From NCBI GenBank assembly GCA_000437435.1, contig FR899623.1:62001-126000 (forward strand): a stretch of 64,000 bases of DNA, in the 5' to 3' direction. The stretch is from Clostridium sp. CAG:768 (GTDB lineage: Bacteria; Cyanobacteriota; Vampirovibrionia; Gastranaerophilales; Gastranaerophilaceae). This document shows positions 9,045-18,178 of this stretch, piece after piece; position 1 is the stretch's first letter, and each line of letters opens with the position of its first letter. Under the pieces are notes generated by a model. The model saw nothing but the letters and a program-made list of their open reading frames with translations. It ran no database searches and had not been told where the DNA came from. A program made the position numbers and the translations under genes.

Positions 9045-9698
9045 TTATTTTATATTTTCAAATTTAATTTTGTTTGAATATAAATTATCAATTAATTGAG
9101 CAATATTTTCTTTATCTTTTTGTGGGATTGTTTTTATATTGTCGTAGTATCTTGTGGTAATTTTTGGAGGTTCTATTGGTTTATATTCTAAATTTTTGTT
9201 ATTTACCCAACTTGTTACTTTTTCTGTTACAGGATCAATTTTTTTGATTATACTAACAGTTTTTCCATCACGTTTATAAATTGATATTGTAATTATTTTG
9301 CCTGTTTCTAAATCATATTCTTGAATTGATGAAATTTTAGTTTCGTCTTTAACATTAAAGTTAATAGTACGAATTTTTTTACCTGTTTCTAAATCATATT
9401 CATCTACAGATTTATATAAAACATAGTTGATAGTACGGATTTTTCTACCTGTTTTTCTGTCGTATTCATCAATTGAGCGAACTTTTTTATCATTAAAATA
9501 GTCATAGTGTGTTGTTTTAATTTTTGATCCTGTATGAGGATCAAATTCAATAATTCTATCAACAGACTTACCATTTTTACGGTATACTACTTCTTCTCTT
9601 GTTTCTGGATGCATATTTGAATAAAGAAGTTTTAAATGAGAATCTTCTGTTTCAGATTTGTGTGGTAACACTTTGTGAATAGCAGTTAGTAGTTTCAT
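9045..9698 (-). CDS. Tandem YD-type repeat protein (DUF2963-like)
   Basis: A 217-residue protein built mainly from ~24-27-residue units of the form EYDxxTGKKIRTINY: EFDPHTGSKIKTT, EYDRKTGRKIRTI, EYDLETGKKIRTI, EYDLETGKIITIS, KIDPVTEKVTS. This resembles the DUF2963/MORN-like 'YD' repeats found in phytoplasma and gut bacteria. No signal peptide or membrane segment. Function unknown; such beta-repeat units often mediate protein contacts. AGGAGAAATT precedes the start. Confidence 0.72.
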   Translation of the reverse strand: MKLLTAIHKVLPHKSETEDSHLKLLYSNMHPETREEVVYRKNGKSVDRIIEFDPHTGSKIKTTHYDYFNDKKVRSIDEYDRKTGRKIRTINYVLYKSVDEYDLETGKKIRTINFNVKDETKISSIQEYDLETGKIITISIYKRDGKTVSIIKKIDPVTEKVTSWVNNKNLEYKPIEPPKITTRYYDNIKTIPQKDKENIAQLIDNLYSNKIKFENIK

Positions 9699-9777
9699 TT
9701 TAAATTTCTCCTACATATATAATACATGATAAAATATTTTTTACTATTTTATGTAAAGTATTATACATTATTAAAAT

Positions 9778-9825
9778 TAGTAACATATTACCCGATACGG
9801 CAAATTGTTATATAGTAACATATTA
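9778..9825. repeat. Direct repeat TAGTAACATATTA
   Basis: The 13-mer TAGTAACATATTA occurs at 9778-9790 and 9813-9825, 35 bp apart; the second copy covers the stop codon of the HxlR gene. It may be an operator for the repeat-protein gene to its left, or a duplication scar. Confidence 0.4.
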
Positions 9826-10164
9826 ACTTCTTTTTGCTAAAAGTTTCAAGAAAGTTTTGTAATCAGTTCCCCAGCTTGCCATAGCATTTAAAACCGTAGC
9901 AAGGCTGTATCCTACATCTGTAAGAGTATATTCTACTCTAGGTGGGATTTGTGGGAATACTTCTCTTTTGACAAGTCCGTCATCTTCCATTTGCCTCAAA
10001 TTATGAGTAAGGACTTTTTGTGAAATTCCGCTGCAGGATTTTTTTAATTCCCCGAAACGCTTTGTCCCATTTAACAAATCCCTTATAATTAAGATTTTCC
10101 ATTTTTCCCCAATAAGTTTTAATGTTGTTTCCACAGGACATTTAGGTAGTTCTTTTAATTCCAT
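9823..10164 (-). CDS. HxlR-family transcriptional regulator
   Basis: A 113-residue winged-helix regulator. CPVETTLKLIGEKWKILIIRDLL, FGELKKSCSGISQKVLTHNLRQMEDDGLV and VEYTLTDVGYSL are the recognisable HxlR sequence blocks, with the conserved N-terminal cysteine (Cys9) that senses electrophiles or oxidants in characterised members (YodB, HypR). It sits directly downstream of a DJ-1/PfpI gene but behind that gene's terminator, so it has its own promoter; TATCCTTACTTACC...TACTAAT at 10177-10200 is the likely site and possibly its own operator. Confidence 0.9.
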   Translation of the reverse strand: MELKELPKCPVETTLKLIGEKWKILIIRDLLNGTKRFGELKKSCSGISQKVLTHNLRQMEDDGLVKREVFPQIPPRVEYTLTDVGYSLATVLNAMASWGTDYKTFLKLLAKRS

Positions 10165-10232
10165 AAAACCTCAATTAGTATCTTTTGGTAAGTAAGGATA
10201 TTTTTATCCTAACAAATTTCAAAAAAAAAGTC

Positions 10233-10257
10233 AAAAAAAAGATCGCTAGTTGCGATC
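10233..10257 (-). terminator. Terminator overlapping the DJ-1 gene stop codon
   Basis: On the minus strand GATCGC-AACTA-GCGATC is followed by eight T. The TAG stop of the DJ-1/PfpI gene lies in the loop and first stem base, so termination is built into the end of the coding sequence. Confidence 0.85.
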
Positions 10258-10977
10258 TAAATAGTTAATTATAGCTTTTGCGAATGCTTCACTGGATTGA
10301 AAATTTTGTCCTGTAATTAAATTTCCGTCTTCAGTTATATTTACTGCACCAATGTCGCATTGGACGAATTGCGCTCCTGCATCTTTTAAGGTGTCCTCTA
10401 AGTAATAAGGGAGCAAATTTTCTTTATTGTAATAATGTTCTTCTTCATTTGTAAAACAAGTTAATTTTTTGCCATTAACAAAAGAAATTCCATTTTTTAC
10501 TGCTGATAAAAGCCCCGCAGGTCCATGACAGATTGCTGCAATAAGTTTATGTTTTGTAGAAAAATCGTTAATAATTTCTCCAAGTGTGTTATTGTTGTAC
10601 AAATCAAGCATAGGTCCATGTCCTCCTGGTAGTACCAGAGCATCAAAAGATTTATAATCTATTGAATCTAATTTGTCAGTTTTTTCAAGTGCTTTTTTAG
10701 CTTTTTCCCATTTAATTTCATTTTCCAAGTTTTCACTTTCGGGATCTATTGGAGCTTGACCACCATTTGGGCTTGCAACTGTAACTTTATAACCTTTTTC
10801 GATAAATGCAAGATATGGTATTGCAAATTCTTCAAGCCATAATCCTGTTTTATGTTTATTATTAAACTCATTTGCACTTGTCACAACCATTAATATATTT
10901 TTTACAGGTGTTTCAAAATGGCACATTTCACAAAATTCTGTTTCGCAAATTTCTTTATCTTTATTATTTTCAGACAT
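10246..10977 (-). CDS. DJ-1/PfpI family protein (Hsp31-like glyoxalase/chaperone)
   Basis: A 243-residue class I glutamine-amidotransferase-like protein. The nucleophile elbow is AAICHGPAGLL; EEFAIPYLAFIEKGYKVTVASPNGG and DALVLPGGHGPMLDL match the Hsp31/HchA branch, whose members act as glyoxalase III (methylglyoxal to lactate) or holding chaperones. The N-terminal ~22 residues contain two cysteines (CETEFCEMCHFE), an extension not usual in the family. With the adjacent HxlR regulator, an electrophile-stress role is a fair inference. The ribosome-binding site AAAGGAGG lies in a potential hairpin. Confidence 0.85.
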   Translation of the reverse strand: MSENNKDKEICETEFCEMCHFETPVKNILMVVTSANEFNNKHKTGLWLEEFAIPYLAFIEKGYKVTVASPNGGQAPIDPESENLENEIKWEKAKKALEKTDKLDSIDYKSFDALVLPGGHGPMLDLYNNNTLGEIINDFSTKHKLIAAICHGPAGLLSAVKNGISFVNGKKLTCFTNEEEHYYNKENLLPYYLEDTLKDAGAQFVQCDIGAVNITEDGNLITGQNFQSSEAFAKAIINYLDRN

Positions 10978-10987
10978 AAAAAATTCC

Positions 10988-11022
10988 CTCCTTTTAAGAT
11001 TAATAAAATCATGAAAGGAGGA
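10988..11022 (-). promoter_or_regulatory. Hairpin pairing CCTCCTTT with the ribosome-binding site
   Basis: On the minus strand CCTCCTTT (11022-11015) can pair with AAAGGAGG (10995-10988), the Shine-Dalgarno of the DJ-1/PfpI gene, across a 19-nt loop; GAATTTTTTT then the ATG follow. It could terminate pit transcription, mask the site, or both. Confidence 0.5.
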
Positions 11023-11043
11023 AATCTACATTGGTAATAATAA

Positions 11044-12060
11044 CTAAATAATTTTATAAATCAGATAATAAATTATTGATGAAATAATCATACAAGCAGG
11101 TATTGTTAATACCCAAGCAATTACGATATTTCCAACAACTCTCCATTTTACGGCGTGTGCGTGAAATGTTGATCCGACACCCATAATTGCTGTTGAAATA
11201 ACGTGTGTGGTGCTTAATGGAATTCCAAAATGGGATGCTGTTAAAATTAATCCTGCAGCAGATGTTTCAGCTGCGAAGCCATGAATAGGTTTAAGTTTAA
11301 TAATTTTATGTCCCATTGTTTTGATAATTTTCCAACCGCCATTCATTGTCCCTGCAGCCATTGTAAGAGCACAAGCTATAATTACATAAATTGGAATTTC
11401 AAAATCACCTGTTGGGCTTTTATGAAGAACTCCTCCTGCAAGTAATGCAAGTGTGATTATCCCCATAGTTTTTTGAGCATCATTTGAACCATGGCTTAGT
11501 GCCATAAGTCCTGATGATAATAATTGTAATTTTCTAAATTGTTTATTGACAGTGTTTGGAGTTTCTCTAAGAATAATTACAACCCAAGCTATTAAAAGCA
11601 TTAAAGTAAAACCAACGCAAAATCCCAATACTGGAGATGTGAACATTGGAATTATTACTTTATCTATAAGTGTATGGAAATGTACAACGTCAATTCCTGC
11701 TTTTACTATTGAAGCTCCAAGTAATCCTCCGATTAGTGCATGTGATGAACTTGATGGAAGTCCAAGCCACCATGTGAATAAATTCCATATAACAGCGGCT
11801 AAAAGTGCACAAAATATTACGGTTAAAGTTATTAAATCAGCATTTACAATACCTGATCCGATAGTTTTTGCAACGTGGGTACCAGTCAGTGCACCGATAA
11901 ATTCTAAACTTGCTCCGAATAATACAGCTTGTTTGGGGGAAAGAACTTTTGTAGATACAACAGTTGCAATTGCGTTTGCACAATCATGAAATCCGTTGAT
12001 AAACTCAAATGCCAAAGCAACTAATACAACTGCTATTAAAAGTAAAATAGTTATACTCAT
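11044..12060 (-). CDS. pit: Inorganic phosphate transporter, PiT family
   Basis: A 338-residue inner-membrane permease with about ten hydrophobic segments. The duplicated PiT signatures are present: NGFHDCANAIATVVSTKVL near the N-terminus and GSNDAQKTMGIITLALL in the middle, each with the paired acidic/asparagine residues of the substrate site. PiT transporters import metal-phosphate by proton or sodium symport. It follows the DUF47 gene by 12 nt, the usual pairing. An SD-like AAGG lies just before the ATG. Confidence 0.94.
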   Translation of the reverse strand: MSITILLLIAVVLVALAFEFINGFHDCANAIATVVSTKVLSPKQAVLFGASLEFIGALTGTHVAKTIGSGIVNADLITLTVIFCALLAAVIWNLFTWWLGLPSSSSHALIGGLLGASIVKAGIDVVHFHTLIDKVIIPMFTSPVLGFCVGFTLMLLIAWVVIILRETPNTVNKQFRKLQLLSSGLMALSHGSNDAQKTMGIITLALLAGGVLHKSPTGDFEIPIYVIIACALTMAAGTMNGGWKIIKTMGHKIIKLKPIHGFAAETSAAGLILTASHFGIPLSTTHVISTAIMGVGSTFHAHAVKWRVVGNIVIAWVLTIPACMIISSIIYYLIYKII

Positions 12061-12072
12061 TTTTTACCTTGC

Positions 12073-12714
12073 CTAACTTTGTTTTAATACTACATTCAGG
12101 ATTGTATCTGATACATAGAAACAAGCATCAAAAGCGTTTTCAATTTCTTTGTACATATCTCTTAATTTGATTACATCGAGGGCTTCATATTGACCTGAAA
12201 ATAAATTGCCCATAGCTCGGCGGTGAATTTCATCTCCGTGAGATTCAATTTCTTTCATTTCAATATTGAGTTCTGTAATTTCTTCAACATCAGATACTTT
12301 TTTAAATTGTTTTATAATTTCTCCGAGTTTTTCTGTAGCTTGTACCAAAGTTAAAGCCTGTTCTTTCATTTCTTCAGTGTAATTATTTAATCTGTACACT
12401 TCTAAATTAAGACAGGCTTTTACAATTTTTTTAGTTATTTTATTTAATTGTACTGCGATTGTTTGAATATCTTCTCTTTCAATCGGGGTAATAAAACTTT
12501 TATTTAACTGTTTTAGACAGGCTTTATATGATAATTTACCTTTCCTTTTATATTTCAGAGCTTTTTCTTTGTACTCATCATTCAAATGATTGTGCATAAT
12601 CTCATCATATAGTTTTGCTGTTTTCAAACAAATTTCTGCACTTTCCTGAAAGTATGTAAAAAACATTTTATCTTCAGGAGGCATAATGTACGACATTAAA
12701 TTGAATTTTGGCAT
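12073..12714 (-). CDS. DUF47/PhoU-like protein, partner of Pit
   Basis: A 213-residue all-helical protein of the DUF47 (YkaA, TIGR00153) family, related to PhoU, which modulates the Pit transporter encoded next to it. The ending HRRAMGNLF and DVIKLRDMYKEIENAFDACFYVSD is typical. The start is placed at MPKFNLM (12714) because AAGGAG is 9 nt upstream; eight extra residues to 12738 have no site. It is first in a two-gene operon with pit. Confidence 0.9.
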   Translation of the reverse strand: MPKFNLMSYIMPPEDKMFFTYFQESAEICLKTAKLYDEIMHNHLNDEYKEKALKYKRKGKLSYKACLKQLNKSFITPIEREDIQTIAVQLNKITKKIVKACLNLEVYRLNNYTEEMKEQALTLVQATEKLGEIIKQFKKVSDVEEITELNIEMKEIESHGDEIHRRAMGNLFSGQYEALDVIKLRDMYKEIENAFDACFYVSDTILNVVLKQS

Positions 12715-12781
12715 GATATAAATCTCCTTTTCATACACACACGCTAAGCATAACCAAAAAACAATTTATTTGAAAGTACAT

Positions 12782-12832
12782 GTTTACAATTTGTAATTAT
12801 AATTATGAACTTATATATAACGAATTGTAAAC
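12782..12832. promoter_or_regulatory. Inverted repeat GTTTACAATT / AATTGTAAAC
   Basis: A perfect 10-bp inverted repeat (12782-12791 and 12823-12832), 31 bp apart, in the gap between the divergent Pit operon and the mosaic-protein gene. A TATAAT on the plus strand follows at 12861-12866. A regulator binding site is plausible; it is not a recognisable Pho box. Confidence 0.45.
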
Positions 12833-12965
12833 GAACTCTTTAAATTCCCTAAAATCAGCTTATAATATGCAGTTAAGGGGAATAAGATATAAATGGAGCT
12901 TCAAATTTTTTTTAGTATATGCCGTAGATGAAAATAAATAGATATTTTATATGGAGAAACTTTTA

Positions 12966-15900
12966 ATGAGTGGTATTGATGGCAACAAAAATGATATATT
13001 AAAACTAGGAAAAAGTGGTAATCAAATTAATTTGAGTGCCTTTGATACTAAAAATATTGTTAAAAATGATATAAATAAATCTGTTTTTGAAAAATTTGAT
13101 TTTAATAAAGATGGTAAACTTGATGAAAAAGAAGTTAAAACATTAAAAGCATTTTTATTAAATCGTACCGGTGATGATGGGATATTATCAGATAAAGAAG
13201 TAAAAAATATAAAACAATTTGGGACTCAAGAATCTGATGTAAATAATTTTTATGCAGCATTAAATGATATGTATTCTCAACAAGTTAAACCAGATAAGCC
13301 AAAAGAGCAAATTCCTGTTCAACCTTCTGTACCTGAGAATAATAATGTTGAAGTCGCAGATGAAGCTGTTGAAGAACCTTCTTCACCTCCAACCAATGTC
13401 GAGAGTCCTGAACAAGAAGAACCGGAAATTACTGAAGAAAAAAATTATCAATATAAAGTAAATTACAAAGATACTTGGTATGGAATTGTACAGGCTAAAT
13501 ATGGAATTACTGACCATAAGCAGACAATGGAAATAGTGCGTCAATTAAAAGCACAAAATAATGTTGACCCAAAAGCTACTAATATGCCATCTGAAATTAC
13601 GCTTCCTGAAAATATTACGCTAAAAGACGGTACTGATGTTAAAGTGGTAGATATTGATGCTGCTGTAAATCAATCTCATTGGGGGTATAAAACTCAGAGT
13701 AAAACAGGTAGATATACTATTACTCAGAATGGAGAGACAAAATATTACGCAGCTGATGGCACTGAATTAAAACAAAGTTATTATGAAGCAAAAGAAGCAT
13801 CACAGGATAAATATAAAAAATCTGAAAATGGTTCAGGAAGATATTCATATACTGCAAAAAACGGTGATACTTATTATTTTGCCTCAGATGGAACATTATT
13901 GAAAAAAGATTATTATGTAAGACGAGAAAATGAATATAGTGTTGTAAATGCACAAAAAGCAAGAATAGAAAATGCAAAAGCAGCATTTAAGCAACAGCAA
14001 GATGAAGATGGCTGGGCTGGTAAAACAGCTGATGCTGTAAGTGTTTTATGGAATTCCGATAATAGAGCAGTAAAAGTTGAAGAAGATTTAAAAACATATG
14101 AAAATCAAATAAAACAATTACAACAAGCCCAAGCGAAAGGTCCTGCAGCATTTAATGCTAAGTTTAAGGAAATATACGGAGTCGATTATAATCCGAATAA
14201 TATAGCGGCTTATCAATCAAATCCAACAGATGAAAATTATAAAAAGGCTTATGGTACAAAAAATGATATTCATAAGCGTATAATGGATTATAACATATCT
14301 CAACAAGCAGGAGCAGAAATTGTTAAAGGTACAGCAACTGTAGCTGCCGGTATTGCTATTGGCGTTGCAACTGGAGGAGTTGGATTAGCTGCATTAGGAG
14401 CTGCAGCAGCAGGCACAGCAGCTACAAGTATGGTAGTTAATACTTCTGATAGATTATCATCAAATGTAGGTCTTAAAGATGGAGAATTAGCGGATATTAC
14501 AAAAGGTGCTGCTATTGATGGTGCTTCTGCCTTAGCCGGTGGTGTTTTGGGTAAAGTTGTGGGTACGACTGTTAAGGGTGTAAATGCTGCTTCCGTAGTT
14601 GCTCGAGCAGCAGCGAATGCTACAGGTGATGTTGCAATAGGTGCCGGAACAGAATATATGCAAACAGGTCAAGTAACATTAGAAGGAACTGCAATTAATG
14701 CAGCAATGGCAGGTGTTGGTTTTGGTGCTGAATCAGGGACATTTAAAAAAGTTGCAAAAAAGGTGCGCTCTGTTATTAATCCTAGAACAGATATTCCAAC
14801 TACATCACCAAATGTTGAAACTTCACATGTAAATGTTAAAAATAATAATATAGTTGATAATGGAAATGTTGCAAGAAATATTGAGCAACGACATATAAAT
14901 GCAAACTCCAGAAAAGTGGTTGATGAAGCATTACAAGATATACCAACTTCTCAAGAGTTAGATGCATATTCAAATGAATTTGGATATAAAGCTCCTGACG
15001 TTGAACAACAAGCTGCATTAGATGCACATCAGGCTAATGTCAGAGATGATTACGACGCAGCTCATAGGATTGAAAATAATGCAAAAGTAAAAGAGCAGAA
15101 CTCCACTTCTACAGTTAAATCTGATATTGATAAATTGAATGAAGAAATAAAAAGTCTTGACGGTTCAATAAAGCGTCTTGAACAACAAATTGCAGGGGCA
15201 AAACGCTTTGGTAAAGATACATCTAAACTGGAAGCGCAATTAACTAATTTACAGACAAGACGTAATGCTAAAATGGCAGAAGCAGATAATATAAGAAAGC
15301 CTGTAGAACCTCAAACTGATCCAGTTGCGGAAGCTGAAACTCCTCATACAGAAGCTGAGGCTCCTCAAATAGAACCTGAAACACCTCAGAAAGGATTAGT
15401 ATCATCTGAGGATAAAATGGCAATGGGTCAAATTGGTAATAATATCAATCGAGCAAAAAATTTGGATGATTTAGATAAAGCTCAACAATGGCTTGATCAA
15501 ATGCCTGAATGTGAGCAAAAATCAAGATTACAATCTCAAATACTACAAAAATTAAATGAATTATCTTCAGTTCCTGATGATGTAATTTTAAATAATTCTC
15601 AAAGAATTGCAGTTGCGCCAAAAGCTGGTCATGTTAATACAGAAAATGTAACTCCTTCTGTTCCTCAAAAACGTCCATATTATAAAGCTGGAGTTGATTA
15701 TAAACAGAATCCAAGTTTTACACAATATTCAAGTGCTGAATTAAAACAGATATTTGAGCGTGAACCATTATCAATAAATAGGTTTAAAGCAATAGCAGAA
15801 GATAACTATGATGATTTAAGATTATCAGGTAAATACACCAGAGAAGAATCAATATCTGGAAATTTTGATGATATTTATAATTCAACGATTAAAGGTGCAG

Positions 15901-16448
15901 AAACTCATTTTGAAAATGGCTGGTTGTGGCATAAATTAGATAATGGCTGTAAAATGATTGGAAAAGATAGAGTATCTCTTGCAGTTAAAGCTGATCCAAA
16001 AATGCTTGTAGAATTAGATGAATTAATGTTAAAAGGCTCATATAAAGATGCTGCAGGTAATATACATCAATTAAAAGGAAAAGAATTTACAAAAGGTTTT
16101 TACAAAACTGATATTGATGAGGAAAGTTGGATGCAACGTCATGACCCATTAACATTCTATTTTGATGATACTGTGTCTGAAGAAATGATTGATGCTCTTG
16201 CAACTGTAACGGATAAATATAAACGCATTCCTCAAAGAGAACTGCCTGGAGCAGTTGATGGTTGTCCGTGGATTGCGCATGAAGCATATATAACTGGTGC
16301 TGATATTGATAAATTAATTCAAGAAGCTGGTAAGGTTAATAGAAATCTTGCGGATGCAATTAAATCTGAAGGAAGAAATATATCTACAGGTCAATATAAT
16401 TCGTATAAAAAATTAATTGCTGATTATAAACAATATATTAGTTCATAA
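12966..16448 (+). CDS. Large mosaic protein: EF-hand, LysM-like, glycine zipper
   Basis: A 1160-residue protein not recognised as a whole. In order: an EF-hand FDFNKDGKLDEKE (ligands D45, N47, D49, D53, E56) and a degenerate second one; an acidic Pro/Glu linker (110-158); a LysM-like region (161-230, YKVNYKDTWYGIVQAKYGI); two ~27-residue repeats GRYTITQNGETKYYAADGT and GRYSYTAKNGDTYYFASDGT (249-317); a glycine-zipper block (450-535) that could insert in membranes; a coiled coil (~705-765); a Pro/Glu linker; and a C-terminal globular domain (~910-1160) rich in aromatics and histidine. No signal peptide. GGAG 9 nt upstream supports this start over the ATG at 12951. Overall it looks like a polymorphic-toxin or exported effector design. 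Confidence 0.7.
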   Translation: MSGIDGNKNDILKLGKSGNQINLSAFDTKNIVKNDINKSVFEKFDFNKDGKLDEKEVKTLKAFLLNRTGDDGILSDKEVKNIKQFGTQESDVNNFYAALNDMYSQQVKPDKPKEQIPVQPSVPENNNVEVADEAVEEPSSPPTNVESPEQEEPEITEEKNYQYKVNYKDTWYGIVQAKYGITDHKQTMEIVRQLKAQNNVDPKATNMPSEITLPENITLKDGTDVKVVDIDAAVNQSHWGYKTQSKTGRYTITQNGETKYYAADGTELKQSYYEAKEASQDKYKKSENGSGRYSYTAKNGDTYYFASDGTLLKKDYYVRRENEYSVVNAQKARIENAKAAFKQQQDEDGWAGKTADAVSVLWNSDNRAVKVEEDLKTYENQIKQLQQAQAKGPAAFNAKFKEIYGVDYNPNNIAAYQSNPTDENYKKAYGTKNDIHKRIMDYNISQQAGAEIVKGTATVAAGIAIGVATGGVGLAALGAAAAGTAATSMVVNTSDRLSSNVGLKDGELADITKGAAIDGASALAGGVLGKVVGTTVKGVNAASVVARAAANATGDVAIGAGTEYMQTGQVTLEGTAINAAMAGVGFGAESGTFKKVAKKVRSVINPRTDIPTTSPNVETSHVNVKNNNIVDNGNVARNIEQRHINANSRKVVDEALQDIPTSQELDAYSNEFGYKAPDVEQQAALDAHQANVRDDYDAAHRIENNAKVKEQNSTSTVKSDIDKLNEEIKSLDGSIKRLEQQIAGAKRFGKDTSKLEAQLTNLQTRRNAKMAEADNIRKPVEPQTDPVAEAETPHTEAEAPQIEPETPQKGLVSSEDKMAMGQIGNNINRAKNLDDLDKAQQWLDQMPECEQKSRLQSQILQKLNELSSVPDDVILNNSQRIAVAPKAGHVNTENVTPSVPQKRPYYKAGVDYKQNPSFTQYSSAELKQIFEREPLSINRFKAIAEDNYDDLRLSGKYTREESISGNFDDIYNSTIKGAETHFENGWLWHKLDNGCKMIGKDRVSLAVKADPKMLVELDELMLKGSYKDAAGNIHQLKGKEFTKGFYKTDIDEESWMQRHDPLTFYFDDTVSEEMIDALATVTDKYKRIPQRELPGAVDGCPWIAHEAYITGADIDKLIQEAGKVNRNLADAIKSEGRNISTGQYNSYKKLIADYKQYISS

Positions 16449-16457
16449 ATTTAATTT

Positions 16458-17333
16458 TTAAATTAATTCAGGTTCGGCATGTATCATAATTGTAACATGT
16501 TCTAGTTTTTGTTTGATTAAATTTTCAATCTCATCACAAATATTATGACAATCATAAATAGTCATATCGTTTGGAAATTTCATTGTGATTTCAATATCTG
16601 TAGAAGGTCCTGAACGTCTTGCTTTTAAGTTTTTGTACCCTTTAATTTTATTGTTGTCATAAGAATTTATAATATCTTCAATAATCTTTAAATCTTTAGC
16701 GGGTAATGATCCGTCTAATAAATTGTTTAGGGTTTCTTTCGAAATTGAATATCCTGCTTTTACGATAAATAATGCAACACAAATTGCGATTATAGGGTCT
16801 AATAGATGTATACCTGTAATTTTTATTAAAATTAACCCTGCCATAACGCCTAATGATGAATATACATCAGTTCTCAAATGTTCGCCGTCAGCAAATAATG
16901 ATACTGAATTTGATTTTTTTGCAACGTGAAAAAGGTAGGCACTAACTAAAATGTTCGCAACGACTGCAAATAACATTACATAAATGCCTAAAGTTGTATC
17001 CATTTCAGAATTTGCACCGAAAAATAACTTTCTGCAGGCTTCGTAAATAATGTAAAAAGCTGCAAAAATAATTAATCCGCCTTCAATAAATCCTGACATG
17101 TCCTCATATTTTCCATGTCCGAACGGGTGGCATTCATCTGCTGGTTCTGAAGATTTCATCACCGCAAAAAATGTTAAAACAGAGGCTAAAAAGTCGCTCA
17201 ATGAGTGAATTGCTTCCGAAATTATACTGATTGAGCCTGATATAATTCCTGCTATAAGTTTTAAAATAATTATTATGGCATTTGATGAAATTGATAATCC
17301 TGCTGCCAATTTTTTTTCTGTTAAAATATTCAT
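16458..17333 (-). CDS. Cation diffusion facilitator (CDF) metal transporter
   Basis: A 291-residue inner-membrane cation/proton antiporter. ISEAIHSLSDFLASVL and the later LFADGEHLRTDVYSSLG contain the two metal-site helices of the CDF family (FieF/MamB type); ECHPFGHGKYEDM is the conserved loop. The cytosolic C-terminal domain ends in HVTIMIHAEPE. It probably exports Zn, Fe, Mn or Co; the ion cannot be set from sequence. In the usual HxxxD/DxxxD second site, HLRTD is present. It lies 135 nt after the AlkD-like gene, separated by a palindromic repeat. Confidence 0.9.
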   Translation of the reverse strand: MNILTEKKLAAGLSISSNAIIIILKLIAGIISGSISIISEAIHSLSDFLASVLTFFAVMKSSEPADECHPFGHGKYEDMSGFIEGGLIIFAAFYIIYEACRKLFFGANSEMDTTLGIYVMLFAVVANILVSAYLFHVAKKSNSVSLFADGEHLRTDVYSSLGVMAGLILIKITGIHLLDPIIAICVALFIVKAGYSISKETLNNLLDGSLPAKDLKIIEDIINSYDNNKIKGYKNLKARRSGPSTDIEITMKFPNDMTIYDCHNICDEIENLIKQKLEHVTIMIHAEPELI

Positions 17334-17370
17334 ATCTTTACTCTTTTTCAGTTTTAAATAATTTTTTATA

Positions 17371-17468
17371 AGCTGGATTCTTTCGGGCGGTAGCCCTCAG
17401 AATGACTTATACTTAAGGCTGACTTGTTGTTAATTGTCATTGCGAGGCTTTAGCCGAAGCAATCCAGC
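17371..17468. repeat. Palindromic interspersed repeat (REP/MITE-like)
   Basis: About 98 bp with AGCTGGATT at one end and AATCCAGC at the other. The inner halves, CTTTCGGGCGGTAGCCCTCA and TGCGAGGCTTTAGCCGAAGC, are degenerate inverted copies of each other, each itself a small hairpin. The right end abuts the TAG stop (17469-17471) of the AlkD-like gene. The TGTCATTGCGAGGC...GAAGCAATCC form recalls dispersed repeats seen in many bacterial genomes. Confidence 0.75.
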
Positions 17469-18173
17469 CTATATTTTTTTCAAACATTTTAACATATTTT
17501 TTGTATCTTTATCAACCCTTAGTGATTCACATATTTTTTGAATACTTTTGTTAAATGTCCAGTTATCAAGTTTTGAAGTCTTTAAATATTTGTAAGTTTT
17601 TTCGGGCAATTTAATATAACATATTGAAAGCGCCCATGCAACACTCATTTTTGAATAATATCTGTCATCTTTAAAATTGTCGATTAATTTTAAGATTTTT
17701 TCGATATATTTTTCTTCAATAAAATGAGTTAAAAGCATTACATACCCAAAACGCAGGTCATATTCTTTGTCCGATTTAAAATATGGCTGTATGAATTCCC
17801 ATACTAATTCTTTATTTTGATTTGTAAATTTAAGGCTGTTGCAAAAAGTGTCACATACTGCCCAGTTATCAATTTTAGGGATAAAATTTTTGACATATTC
17901 AAGAATTTCTTCAGGATTTGTTTTAATAAGTCCGATAATCATTCCCTGAAGCATCACTTCTTCCATAAATTCACATTGTTGCTTGTTGACAAATTCTTCC
18001 CATTCTCCGCTTTTGTAGATTTCTTTTGCTATTTTCCTTAAAGTCGGTAATCTGACACCAAGTATATTGTCAATGTTTGGGATTAGTGAGGCTGAAAATT
18101 TTTTATAATCAGTTTCTGCTTCTTTTAAAATTCTTTGTTTTATTTTCTGATTACAAATTTCTGATTTGTTCAT
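17469..18173 (-). CDS. AlkD-like DNA alkylation repair protein
   Basis: A 234-residue all-helical HEAT-like repeat protein. ILGVRLPTLRKIAKEI, NWAVCDTFCNSLKF and YYSKMSVAWALSICYIK match the AlkD/AlkC-type DNA alkylation repair family, which excises N3- and N7-alkylated purines; Trp and Asp of WAVCD lie in the conserved active-site helix region. It is last in a six-gene minus-strand run, 5 nt after ispF. Glycosylase activity is inferred from the family. Confidence 0.85.
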   Translation of the reverse strand: MNKSEICNQKIKQRILKEAETDYKKFSASLIPNIDNILGVRLPTLRKIAKEIYKSGEWEEFVNKQQCEFMEEVMLQGMIIGLIKTNPEEILEYVKNFIPKIDNWAVCDTFCNSLKFTNQNKELVWEFIQPYFKSDKEYDLRFGYVMLLTHFIEEKYIEKILKLIDNFKDDRYYSKMSVAWALSICYIKLPEKTYKYLKTSKLDNWTFNKSIQKICESLRVDKDTKNMLKCLKKI

Positions 18174-18178
18174 TTTAT

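Noticed and set aside
12893..12928. 11-codon ORF (MELQIFFSICRR) before the mosaic gene
   Set aside because: The candidate SD is too far away and there is no other support; a leader peptide cannot be shown.
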